Source of the DNA: an uncultured Lachnospiraceae bacterium
GTDB lineage: Bacteria > Bacillota_A > Clostridia > Lachnospirales > Lachnospiraceae
Length of the DNA stretch: 29,312 bases
Direction of reading: 5' to 3'
NCBI GenBank assembly: GCA_910585355.1
Contig: CAJUDN010000039.1
Coordinates: forward strand, 1-29,312
A program made the position numbers and the translations under genes. A model generated the notes under the pieces. It ran no database searches. It was not told where the DNA came from and saw only the letters and a program-made list of their open reading frames with translations. Below, piece by piece: positions 6,330 through 13,632 of the stretch. Every line of letters starts with the position of its first letter. Positions within the stretch are counted from its first letter, which is position 1.

Positions 6330-7784
6330 TCACATTGACTCAGAGCCATAGGAATAAATCTTCACATACTTTTCCATCTGCTCCCTCACAGATTTCAGTT
6401 CTTCATCTGATGCCCTGCCCAAAACGGTGAAGCAGTTCACCCTGCTTCCCTCAAACGCCTCAAAGCCATGCCTGGCTCCGGCTGCCATACCTATGCTCTC
6501 CAGCGCCGGATGTCCTTTATAAACGGACAAATCCTTAACCGGATAGATAAATTCTTTCAAATTCACCAAACCACGTACTGCCGCAAGCCCGTCCTCATTC
6601 CCTGCAGGCTCCGCAAGGTGAAACTGTGTAAGTTTTGTAAGCCTGGCGAGGAAATCAAGGTTATCCAAAGTATTGTGGTGCAGATCCAGCCTTTTCAGAT
6701 TTTTCAGCTTCTCCAGAAACATGCCTCCATGCCTTTCCCCACTGTCATAACTCAATTCCCAAAGTCCCGTAAACCCGGCCAGCTCCTCCGGCGCAAAATC
6801 TGTTACTTTTCTCAGCCGCAGGCTCCTTAAAGGCTTCAATTCCTTCAATTCAGGCAGCCCCGCCGCACTCATTACATTCAGCCCCAGCGCTTTCAAAGCA
6901 GGGGCCTTTGACAGCACAGACAGCTGATCCCCTTTCATATCGCATCCTGCAAAAATCAGCTTCTTAAGCTTTGGCGCCTGTGCAAGCCCGTCTGCATTGG
7001 CAAGACTGCACCCGTGCAGAATCAGTTCTTTCAGATTACCCATATGGGCAAACAGCGCGCAGTCTACGTTTTCATTCTGAATCCGTATAATTTTCTCATT
7101 TTCCAGACGGCTTAACGGCACTTTCTGCTGCCCGTAATGCTTCTGCCAAAAACCTTCGGGAAGCGGAATCAGGAGATCTGTCCCCTTTCTCACAGGTGCT
7201 GTCAGTTCCTCCAGGGAATTAAACAGATGCCCTGATTTTTCCATGATTATGGGCTCCTCAAAGCTTTCCGTATCTATGGTCAGTATCCCCTGTCGGAACC
7301 AGTCTGTCATCTTTCCAAACAGACCGTCCAGGCTGTCCGCCAGCAGCCAGCACTGGTCGGTGTCGTAATCCAGCGCTGCCACCTGCCCCACTGTCCCGCC
7401 CTCCGCCGGAGTCAGATCCACAACAAGCCATGCCCTGGCACAGTCATAGGCAATCGGAATCCATGTAAGACCACTCAGTGGTTCTTCCCTGACTGCATCC
7501 GTCCCCATCGCCGTCATCTCATCCTCCAGCCCCTGGAAAAAAGCAAAATCCGCCAGTGCTTTTTCCAAAGGAAGGAACTGCAGCCCTGCCAGAAACCCCG
7601 TCCCCTTTGCCATATCCTCCCCGTCAAACCGCCGGTACAGATCCAGCAATTGTGCAGGAAGCACACCGCCGGCATTCCGGGCAAGCTGCTCCAGCCGACC
7701 TTCATCCGCCCCGGCATTCAGGCGCGTTTCTATATCGGGAATCCCCCTCTTAATTTCTTTCAGATATCTGTCCAAATTTTTCAT
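6330..7784 (-). CDS. SUKH (SMI1/KNR4) domain protein with leucine-rich repeats
   Basis: A 484-residue soluble protein with no signal peptide or membrane segment. The N-terminal part (about 1-190) has SMI1/KNR4 features: LARNAGGVLPAQLLDLYRRFDGE, GLQFLPLEKAL, WIPIAYD, then LDYDTDQ and a W-L pair. The C-terminal half (about 240-440) has irregular leucine-rich repeats such as LKELILHGCSL, LKKLIFAGCDM and LKRLDLHHNTLDNLDFL. SUKH proteins often act as immunity proteins to contact-dependent or polymorphic toxins, but no toxin gene is adjacent, so a role is only suggested. The ATG at 7784 was chosen because it begins the conserved region and has AGGAGG upstream. It borders a mobile-element island. 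Confidence 0.75.
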   Translation of the reverse strand: MKNLDRYLKEIKRGIPDIETRLNAGADEGRLEQLARNAGGVLPAQLLDLYRRFDGEDMAKGTGFLAGLQFLPLEKALADFAFFQGLEDEMTAMGTDAVREEPLSGLTWIPIAYDCARAWLVVDLTPAEGGTVGQVAALDYDTDQCWLLADSLDGLFGKMTDWFRQGILTIDTESFEEPIIMEKSGHLFNSLEELTAPVRKGTDLLIPLPEGFWQKHYGQQKVPLSRLENEKIIRIQNENVDCALFAHMGNLKELILHGCSLANADGLAQAPKLKKLIFAGCDMKGDQLSVLSKAPALKALGLNVMSAAGLPELKELKPLRSLRLRKVTDFAPEELAGFTGLWELSYDSGERHGGMFLEKLKNLKRLDLHHNTLDNLDFLARLTKLTQFHLAEPAGNEDGLAAVRGLVNLKEFIYPVKDLSVYKGHPALESIGMAAGARHGFEAFEGSRVNCFTVLGRASDEELKSVREQMEKYVKIYSYGSESM

Positions 7785-7982
7785 TCCAGCCGTAATCCTC
7801 CTATTTTTGTTTCTGCCCTCCGGCATCCTTGGCACTTCCGTATCACAGGCCGTGCTTCCATGACTTCTTCCTTAGAAAGAGGACTTCTTTTGTATAAGTT
7901 TCCCCTTTTCCCTGATAGCAGAGAATCCGTCCGCAATCTCTGGAAATATAGAGGGAAAGGGCAAAAGCAAAACAAAAAGCTG

Positions 7983-8237
7983 CTATTTTGGCGGCTTGGG
8001 CGGCTTTTCCTTTAACTCCACCAGAATAATATCGTTTCCAATCTGGCACACATCCTCAAAGGGAATGATAAATTCCTTCTCCCGTCCCAGAAATCCGCAG
8101 ACACAGCCGGGCCCCGGCACGATCAAAGCTTTGATTTGCCCGGTGCAGGGGTCAAACTCAATGTCCCCCACAAACCCCAGTCTCTTACAGTCGCAGATAT
8201 TGATAACCTCCCGCCTTTTTAACTCGCACATCCGCAT
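7983..8237 (-). CDS. PRC-barrel protein, YlmC/YmxH family
   Basis: An 84-residue protein with the family pattern CELKRREVINICDCKRLGFV, GDIEFD, TGQIKALIVPG and IPFEDVCQIGNDIILVE. YlmC/YmxH proteins are small single PRC-barrel proteins of Firmicutes, often linked to sporulation genes, with no defined biochemical role. The ATG at 8237 has only a weak GGGTGA in front. The second in-frame ATG at 8231 is an alternative. It is preceded by the terminator of the DUF1847 gene, so it needs its own promoter, which I could not identify. Confidence 0.8.
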   Translation of the reverse strand: MRMCELKRREVINICDCKRLGFVGDIEFDPCTGQIKALIVPGPGCVCGFLGREKEFIIPFEDVCQIGNDIILVELKEKPPKPPK

Positions 8238-8326
8238 AAAATCACCCGCACATCGACTCCTTTATTGACAGCATATGCATCGCGGCTTATCTTATTTCGA
8301 AGACCGATAAAAAAGGCTTTCCCACG

Positions 8327-8379
8327 AAAAAAGAGGCTGTCGCAAAATGAGTTCTTCATTTTTCCATTTTGCAACAGCC
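8327..8379 (-). terminator. terminator of the DUF1847 gene, member of a repeated hairpin family
   Basis: On the plus strand GGCTGTCGCAAAATG (8335-8349) pairs with CATTTTGCAACAGCC (8365-8379), 14 of 15 positions. Read leftward the hairpin is followed by six T residues (8327-8332), a textbook intrinsic terminator. A close relative lies at 13578-13626, and a single arm lies in the transposase remnant at 5131-5143. Confidence 0.85.
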
Positions 8380-8407
8380 CCGCGTGCGCGGTCAGAATGG
8401 ACATGTG

Positions 8408-9025
8408 TTACAGCCTGTTCTTAAAATATCCGTCCGCGCAGTAGATGGCCCCCGCCGGATTATGAGCCAGAACGCGGTCCTTGGCCACCAGCGTCGTCAC
8501 CATGGCATCGGAATAGCGGTAAAACAGAGAATCATGGCCCACGCAGAGTCCCAGGGCCACATTGAACTCCGTCTTCTGCTCATTTAGAAGTTTGGCCTGG
8601 AGAATGGGGTTGCACATGGCCTCGTACTGACCTGGATTTAACTTTTTCTCTTCAGAAACGCCAACCTCACATTTATCCACGCCGCCGGACTTACAGACCG
8701 CCGAAACCACGGTAAACCCTTCCCGCCGCATTAAGTCCGCAACTACCTTTGCTTCCTTTTTCAGGCCAATGCAGAAGGCCAGTCCGATTTTTTTATACCC
8801 CATCCTTTTACAGAATTCGATGGTTTCCTTTAATCTTGGCCACTGGCAGTAGCCGTCATGCTCGATCTCTGAGGAAGTCACAAAAAACGGCTGGATCTCC
8901 GGCTTTTGATATTCCTTTTTTGCCTCTTCCACCAGGCTTTCCTGCCTGATCGGGCAGTTTGCCGGCATATTTTTATGCTCGGAATCCCGGCATGCGTGAA
9001 TGGTACAGCTTGCACATGTATACAT
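8408..9025 (-). CDS. DUF1847 cysteine-rich protein
   Basis: A 205-residue soluble protein matching the DUF1847 family. It has an N-terminal Cys motif (CASCTIHAC, then NCP), and later conserved Cys in AFCIGLKKEA, VCKSGGVDK, MCNPI, LGLCVGHD and IYCADGYF. The Cys pattern suggests metal binding, but no reaction is known. The ATG at 9025 has AAGGAG eight bases upstream; the frame opens at a GTG three codons earlier that would overlap that site. Transcribed alone and closed by a strong terminator. Confidence 0.85.
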   Translation of the reverse strand: MYTCASCTIHACRDSEHKNMPANCPIRQESLVEEAKKEYQKPEIQPFFVTSSEIEHDGYCQWPRLKETIEFCKRMGYKKIGLAFCIGLKKEAKVVADLMRREGFTVVSAVCKSGGVDKCEVGVSEEKKLNPGQYEAMCNPILQAKLLNEQKTEFNVALGLCVGHDSLFYRYSDAMVTTLVAKDRVLAHNPAGAIYCADGYFKNRL

Positions 9026-9073
9026 TATCTTCACTCCTTTTATATTTTTCTCAAATCTCAGCGTCCTGTCCGC

Positions 9074-9102
9074 ATTATATTTAGCCAGGCCTTCTTGTCT
9101 GT
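9074..9102 (-). promoter_or_regulatory. candidate promoter of the DUF1847 gene
   Basis: A perfect TATAAT lies at 9074-9079 on the minus strand. The hexamer 17 bases upstream (ACAGAC) is a poor -35 box. Confidence 0.35.
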
Positions 9103-9164
9103 TCGCCCGTCTGCCGCGTTGGATTTTCCAGCCGCAGCCGCTGCTGCGCCGTCGAAAATCCGCC

Positions 9165-10043
9165 TTACCGATGAACGAATGTGCGTGATAAAGCGGGGGC
9201 GCGCCATCCTGCTCCCGTCATCCGCTCCCAGGAGTCCATACGAATTGTATTTCCCAGAATCCGTTCTGCATTTTTTACCAGCATCATCATCTTTTCCGTC
9301 TCAGAAAAGCAGGAATTTTTAATGAATGCAACAGCTGCCTCCTGGGTCCCATATGGGAAATCGCTTCCAAAAACCACGCGCTCCGGCCCCATGGCCTCCA
9401 CCATCCGCTCAAAATCAGACAGTTCCTGCCGTTCTGCGCTCATGGCCGTGTCAATGTAGACATTCTCCGGGAACCGGTACAAAAGCGTCTCCGCTCCAGG
9501 GTCCATGGACCTGCCGCCCATATGGGCCAGAATCACCGGGACGTCGGGAAGCAGCCGTATCACCCTTTCTGCGCCGTCAGGATACAGGTCATAAGGCCCT
9601 TTCACTCTGGCGCTTCCGCAGTGAATCAGGACCGGAAAACCCAAGCGGTTGATATGGCGCCACATGGGGCCGTATTTTTCTGCATCCAGCTTCACCATCT
9701 GAAAGGGCGGATGAAATTTAATTCCGGCCATTCCCATATCCCTAAGCTTTTCAATTTCCTCCTGTACATGGTCGCAGTCCGGATGAAGGCCGCCAAAGGA
9801 AATCAGACCCGGCCTCATAATCTCCCTGGCAAACCTGTTTACATCGGTCCCGTTGGCCGGCTTTGTCACCACATGAAGAACGACCGATAAAGCCACATGC
9901 TCCTCTTCCATCCGTTTTAACAGATTTTCCTTCACCGGGAGCTTTTCGTAGTCATCATGCTCCCTTCCCGCCACTTTCATGGCCCGTCTGGCCAGCATGG
10001 CCGGATAAATATGTGTGTGAAAGTCTATGATTCTATCGTCCAT
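9165..10043 (-). CDS. amidohydrolase family (amidohydrolase 2) metal-dependent hydrolase
   Basis: A 292-residue TIM-barrel hydrolase of the usual length for amidohydrolase_2 enzymes. Visible metal and active-site motifs are DFHTH (His9, His11), GIKFHPP, the His of LIHCG, the His of LAHMGG and the Asp of FGSDFPYG. The family includes decarboxylases and hydrolases of varied small molecules, so the substrate cannot be named. Its ATG overlaps the end of the upstream DUF975 gene by 19 bases, which indicates translational coupling in one operon. Confidence 0.82.
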   Translation of the reverse strand: MDDRIIDFHTHIYPAMLARRAMKVAGREHDDYEKLPVKENLLKRMEEEHVALSVVLHVVTKPANGTDVNRFAREIMRPGLISFGGLHPDCDHVQEEIEKLRDMGMAGIKFHPPFQMVKLDAEKYGPMWRHINRLGFPVLIHCGSARVKGPYDLYPDGAERVIRLLPDVPVILAHMGGRSMDPGAETLLYRFPENVYIDTAMSAERQELSDFERMVEAMGPERVVFGSDFPYGTQEAAVAFIKNSCFSETEKMMMLVKNAERILGNTIRMDSWERMTGAGWRAPALSRTFVHR

Positions 10044-10828
10044 TCATCCCCGCCGCTTTCTTCTGTTTTGAGATATCCGCCACATTCCTGCTCCATACGC
10101 ACACTGAGATAGAAATGGGCCAGAGTACATAACAGATAAGGCGTTACCCACAAAGCCCCGATCCCCATGGACAGGTAAATAAGAGGAATCCATCCCACAA
10201 AGCTCATCCACAGCAAAAAAAGCCTGAATTTATTGCCCTGCATCATCCTTCTGCTTCCCCGGAGGCAATCTAAAATCCCCATCTCCGGGTTCTCAATCAT
10301 CAGATACATGGACTGAGAATACTGAAGCAGCACCCAAAGCATCGGCACATACCCTAAAAAAGCAGCCCACACCGCACCGCGGCCCAATATGGCAGTCATC
10401 ACAATAAACAGGATTCCAAGGGGCAGGCTTACGGCAAGCTGAATAAGAAATAAGACAAAGAACAGACCGACAAACCTGATTCCCCGGTTCTTAAAAGCAT
10501 AAAATATATCCCCAGCATCCGTTGGCCTTGCCTGAGCAATTTCCAGAAACATCCGCGTGTACCCGGCGCAAAAAAGGCTTCCGAACGCAAGAATCCCCAA
10601 ATAGACCACCGCCACAAAGCAAAAAATGCCTGCAATATAGAAAATCGTGCTTTTCCCATCCAGCCACAAGGCTCCGGCGACAAGCAATATCATCATAACC
10701 ACCTCAAAGATAAACACAAAAGCCGCCAAAAGCACTCCCATAAGGATCTGGCTTCCCACCACAACTCCATAATTTCCCTGAAGAGACTGCCTGGCCCGCA
10801 GTTTCATGATCTTATTTGTCGTTTTCAA
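10025..10828 (-). CDS. DUF975 integral membrane protein
   Basis: A 267-residue protein with about five or six hydrophobic segments. The N-terminus KTTNKIMKLRARQSLQGNYG is typical of DUF975, as are GILDCLRGSRRMMQGNKFRLF and the conserved W near the last membrane segments. I place the start at the TTG at 10828, preceded by AGGAGG eleven bases upstream; an ATG at 10807 is an alternative, and the longer open frame lacks a ribosome-binding site. Function unknown. It lies between a two-segment membrane protein gene (22-base gap) and an amidohydrolase (19-base overlap). Confidence 0.8.
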   Translation of the reverse strand: MKTTNKIMKLRARQSLQGNYGVVVGSQILMGVLLAAFVFIFEVVMMILLVAGALWLDGKSTIFYIAGIFCFVAVVYLGILAFGSLFCAGYTRMFLEIAQARPTDAGDIFYAFKNRGIRFVGLFFVLFLIQLAVSLPLGILFIVMTAILGRGAVWAAFLGYVPMLWVLLQYSQSMYLMIENPEMGILDCLRGSRRMMQGNKFRLFLLWMSFVGWIPLIYLSMGIGALWVTPYLLCTLAHFYLSVRMEQECGGYLKTEESGGDEWTIES

Positions 10829-10850
10829 TCCTCTTTCCCCCTCCTGCCGT

Positions 10851-11096
10851 TTATGATGCATGAGCCAAAAATACGGCCCATACAATGAAAAAGCCAAAGG
10901 ACAGAAAAAGTCCGACGCCTCCGGTAATCATGCCTGTCCTGGCAGAGGAGTCCATTTTTTCTCCGGTCCTTGAAAGGAGGCCGAAAATAAGCGCCAGAGC
11001 CGATGCTATGATTCCCGGAAAACATGCACAGGAAAATACGATTCCCCCAATTCCAAAAATCATGGATGCCTTTGCCATATTGCTGCTTCTTTCCAT
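10851..11096 (-). CDS. small DUF4190-like membrane protein
   Basis: An 81-residue protein with two membrane segments, SMIFGIGGIVFSCACFPGI and GMITGGVGLFLSFGFFIVW. The linker motif ALALIFGLLSRTGEK resembles the DUF4190/DUF805-type small membrane proteins of Firmicutes. The ATG at 11096 follows AGGAGG by six or seven bases. It is the first gene of the three-gene operon with the DUF975 protein and amidohydrolase. No function can be assigned. Confidence 0.72.
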   Translation of the reverse strand: MERSSNMAKASMIFGIGGIVFSCACFPGIIASALALIFGLLSRTGEKMDSSARTGMITGGVGLFLSFGFFIVWAVFLAHAS

Positions 11097-11121
11097 AGCT
11101 CTCCTCCTCTCTTTCGTTATC

Positions 11122-11150
11122 ATTTTACCATCTTCCCCCTGCCTTGTAAA
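11122..11150 (-). promoter_or_regulatory. sigma-A promoter of the membrane protein/amidohydrolase operon
   Basis: On the minus strand TTTACA (11145-11150) and TAAAAT (11122-11127) are separated by exactly 17 bases. The first gene starts 26 bases beyond the -10 box. Confidence 0.7.
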
Positions 11151-11244
11151 CAGAGCAAATGGGCAATTTTTCGTAGCAGACCATCTCCGGGTAACGGTTC
11201 AGACAGGTTTGCGTGCTCACCGCGCGGACCGCATGGAAACACAG

Positions 11245-11280
11245 CTGCACCGGAGACGGGAATCTCCCGCTCCGGCGCAG
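11245..11280 (-). terminator. strong stem-loop after ltaE, probable terminator
   Basis: Two 16-17 base arms starting CTGCACCGGAG (11245) and ending CTCCGGCGCAG (11280) pair almost perfectly, with one G-U pair and one bulge, around a three-base loop. It lies six bases past the ltaE stop. The leftward downstream sequence is only weakly T-rich (TGTGTTTCC), so termination may be imperfect or the hairpin may protect the mRNA end. Confidence 0.55.
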
Positions 11281-11285
11281 TCGTA

Positions 11286-12329
11286 TCATAAGCCCTGTGC
11301 AATTTCTCCATCCAGCGCCCGCATAATCTGGACGGCACGTTCCACGTCCTCGTCGCTGATGCCCCGGTAAAGTACCAGACGGACCCGGTTTCCGTCCACC
11401 GGCCCCCCAAGGACCCCCCTTTCCATCAACTTTTCACAATAAACCTTTGCATCCACATCTTTCATTTCCAGCATCACAAGATTGGTTTCCACCGGCTCCT
11501 GAGGCGCGAGGTGCTTTAGATTTTGAAGCCCGTCGGCCATTTTCCTGGCGCGAACGTGGTCTTCTCTCAGCCTGGAGGTAAGATTTTTTAACGCATACAG
11601 CGCAGGTGCGGCCATGACGCCCGCCTGACGCATTCCGCCGCCCAAATATTTTTGCGTCTGTCGCAGCTCATTGATAAAGGACCGTTCTCCGCAAACCAGA
11701 GAGCCAAAGGGCGCTCCGAGTCCCTTGGAAACGCAGAACATCACAGAATCCGCGTATTGGGCTATTTCATGGACCTGGACTCCGAGCCCCAGCGCCGCGT
11801 TAAAAAGTCTTGCTCCGTCCAGATGAACCTTGGCGCCATGGCTTTTGGCAATTTCATACAGTCTCTTATGGAGCTCTATGGGCATGCATCTCCCTCCATG
11901 GGCATTGTGCGTATTTTCAAGCTGAAGCACGCGGATTTTTTCTTTTTTCATGATCCGTTCCACAGATTCCGGAACAGGAAATCCATCCGGGCCGCATTCG
12001 CAGAAAACTGCCTCCACCTGTCCGAACCGCGGCTCAAAAACAAACTTCTCCGTTCGGTAGGTATGATTCATTCCGTCAATCACCACTTTATCGTGAGGAC
12101 GGCACCAGGTCAGAAGAGCGGCCGAATTTCCCATAGTCCCGGAGCACAGGAAAGCCGCTGCTTCCTTTTTTAAAATCTTTGCCGCGTAGTCTTCCAGCTC
12201 ATTTACGGTCGGATCTCCGCCCCGGCCCGTTTCATCCAGCCGCCCGGCATCCCCAAAGGATGCCGTCAAAATACTTTCAAGCATCTCGCGATCCGGCTTT
12301 GTAAGGGTATCGCTCCTCAAATCAATCAT
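11286..12329 (-). CDS. ltaE: low-specificity L-threonine aldolase
   Basis: A 347-residue fold-type I PLP enzyme. The N-terminus IDLRSDTLTKP, GDPTVNELE, then GTMGN, NTHNAHGG, the PLP-ring Asp171 in HLDGAR and the Schiff-base Lys202 in CVSKGLGAPFGS are the threonine aldolase signature. It splits L-threonine or L-allo-threonine into glycine and acetaldehyde in the cytoplasm. Its ATG lies six bases after the symporter stop codon, so it is the last gene of an operon with a symporter and a racemase-like enzyme. This context suggests catabolism of an imported beta-hydroxy amino acid. Confidence 0.92.
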   Translation of the reverse strand: MIDLRSDTLTKPDREMLESILTASFGDAGRLDETGRGGDPTVNELEDYAAKILKKEAAAFLCSGTMGNSAALLTWCRPHDKVVIDGMNHTYRTEKFVFEPRFGQVEAVFCECGPDGFPVPESVERIMKKEKIRVLQLENTHNAHGGRCMPIELHKRLYEIAKSHGAKVHLDGARLFNAALGLGVQVHEIAQYADSVMFCVSKGLGAPFGSLVCGERSFINELRQTQKYLGGGMRQAGVMAAPALYALKNLTSRLREDHVRARKMADGLQNLKHLAPQEPVETNLVMLEMKDVDAKVYCEKLMERGVLGGPVDGNRVRLVLYRGISDEDVERAVQIMRALDGEIAQGL

Positions 12330-12335
12330 AGATCA

Positions 12336-13556
12336 TCACCCCTGTTCCTTTTTAAGGCGTTTTTTCTCCCAATGGTCAATGACCACGGTTGCGGACAAGT
12401 CTCCCATAACGCTCATGCTGGTGGTTCCCATATCAAACAGCCTGTAAAAACCGCCGATAAGAGCAATAATTTCCAGAGGAAGATTCATGGCTGCAGCCAC
12501 CACCATAAGACGCATGATACCGCCTCCTGGTACTCCGCTGCTGCCCGACGTCACCAGAGTATTTAAGATTACAATATTGAAAATCTGTCCAAAGGTCAAG
12601 TCAATGCCGATGGCCTGGGCGCAGAACAGCATGACCACGCCGCCAAGGATAGCGCCTCCATCCTGATTCATCGTAGAGCCTAAGGGAATACTGAAGCCCG
12701 AAATCGCATCCGATACTCCAAACTTTTCCTCCGCCACCTTCATGTTGACGGGAACCGTCGCCGCGCTGGAACAGGTGCTGACCGCCATGGAAAAGGTTTC
12801 AAACCCCCTCTTCATAAAATCAAGAGGCGTAATTCCTGTCGCCACCCACAAAAACAGCGTATAGACTCCCAGAAAATGCAGCAGACAGCCCACATAGAAG
12901 GTTATCAGAAGCTTTGACATGCTGCCAATAAAATTAACTCCATATTTTCCCATAGCCGCCGCCATCAGGCAGAAGACTCCAACCGGAGCAAATTTCATGG
13001 AAATTCCAATAATGGACATAACCAGATCGGCCATGGCGGAAAACCACTCACGAACCGGTTTTCTCTTTTCTTCCGGCATGAATACGATACCGACGCCGAT
13101 GATAATGGAGCTCACCAGTACCTTCAGCATATCTGCGGAAGAATAGCTGTTAAAAATGTTTTCAGAAAATAAAGACAGCACAAAGGCCTGCAGTGTTGGA
13201 AGCTCCGCCACCTCTGTCGTCGTCTCCGCCTGCTGGAACACAAAACCAACTCCCGGCTGGAACACCTTCCCTACAACAATTCCCAAAACAGCGGCGATTA
13301 CCGTCGTCACCAGATAAAATGCCACGACCCGAACGCCAATTCGCCCCAGGGTCTTTGGACTGTCCATACTGGATATGCCGCGCACCAGCATGCAGACTAC
13401 CGTCGGCACCAGAAACATTTTTACCATGTTGAGCCAGACTGTCCCTATGAACTGAATTTTGACAGCATGTTCTCCAACTATCATTCCAACTACGGCTCCC
13501 AGCACCATTGCCAGCATGGTCTGCGTGGCAAGACTCATCTTTTTTCCGTTCTTCAT
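12336..13556 (-). CDS. dicarboxylate/amino acid:cation symporter (DAACS family)
   Basis: A 406-residue membrane transporter with the glutamate-transporter fold. Family landmarks are the Ser-rich stretch CSSAATVPVNM, then IPLGSTMNQDGGAI and TSGSSGVPGGGI in the two re-entrant loops, plus about eight hydrophobic segments. Characterised relatives import glutamate, aspartate, C4-dicarboxylates, or serine and threonine with Na+ or H+. The motif that is usually NMDGT reads NQDGG here (297-301), so the substrate should not be guessed from well-known members. The ATG at 13556 follows AAGGAGG; the frame upstream of it runs into the repeat hairpin. It lies between the racemase-like gene and ltaE. Confidence 0.88.
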   Translation of the reverse strand: MKNGKKMSLATQTMLAMVLGAVVGMIVGEHAVKIQFIGTVWLNMVKMFLVPTVVCMLVRGISSMDSPKTLGRIGVRVVAFYLVTTVIAAVLGIVVGKVFQPGVGFVFQQAETTTEVAELPTLQAFVLSLFSENIFNSYSSADMLKVLVSSIIIGVGIVFMPEEKRKPVREWFSAMADLVMSIIGISMKFAPVGVFCLMAAAMGKYGVNFIGSMSKLLITFYVGCLLHFLGVYTLFLWVATGITPLDFMKRGFETFSMAVSTCSSAATVPVNMKVAEEKFGVSDAISGFSIPLGSTMNQDGGAILGGVVMLFCAQAIGIDLTFGQIFNIVILNTLVTSGSSGVPGGGIMRLMVVAAAMNLPLEIIALIGGFYRLFDMGTTSMSVMGDLSATVVIDHWEKKRLKKEQG

Positions 13557-13577
13557 TCCCTTTCCTCCTTTTGGCAG

Positions 13578-13626
13578 AGGCTGTCGCAAAATGGAAAATT
13601 TGAAAAACTCATTTTGCTGCAACCCC
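13578..13626 (-). repeat. intercistronic hairpin, second copy of the GGCTGTCGCAAAATG family
   Basis: GGCTGTCGCAAAATG at 13579-13593 pairs imperfectly with CATTTTGCTGCAACCCC at 13610-13626. The left arm is identical to that of the terminator at 8335-8349, but no T-run follows in the leftward direction. In the middle of the operon it may stabilise or process the mRNA, or cause partial termination between racemase and symporter. Confidence 0.75.
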
Positions 13627-13632
13627 GTTGTC

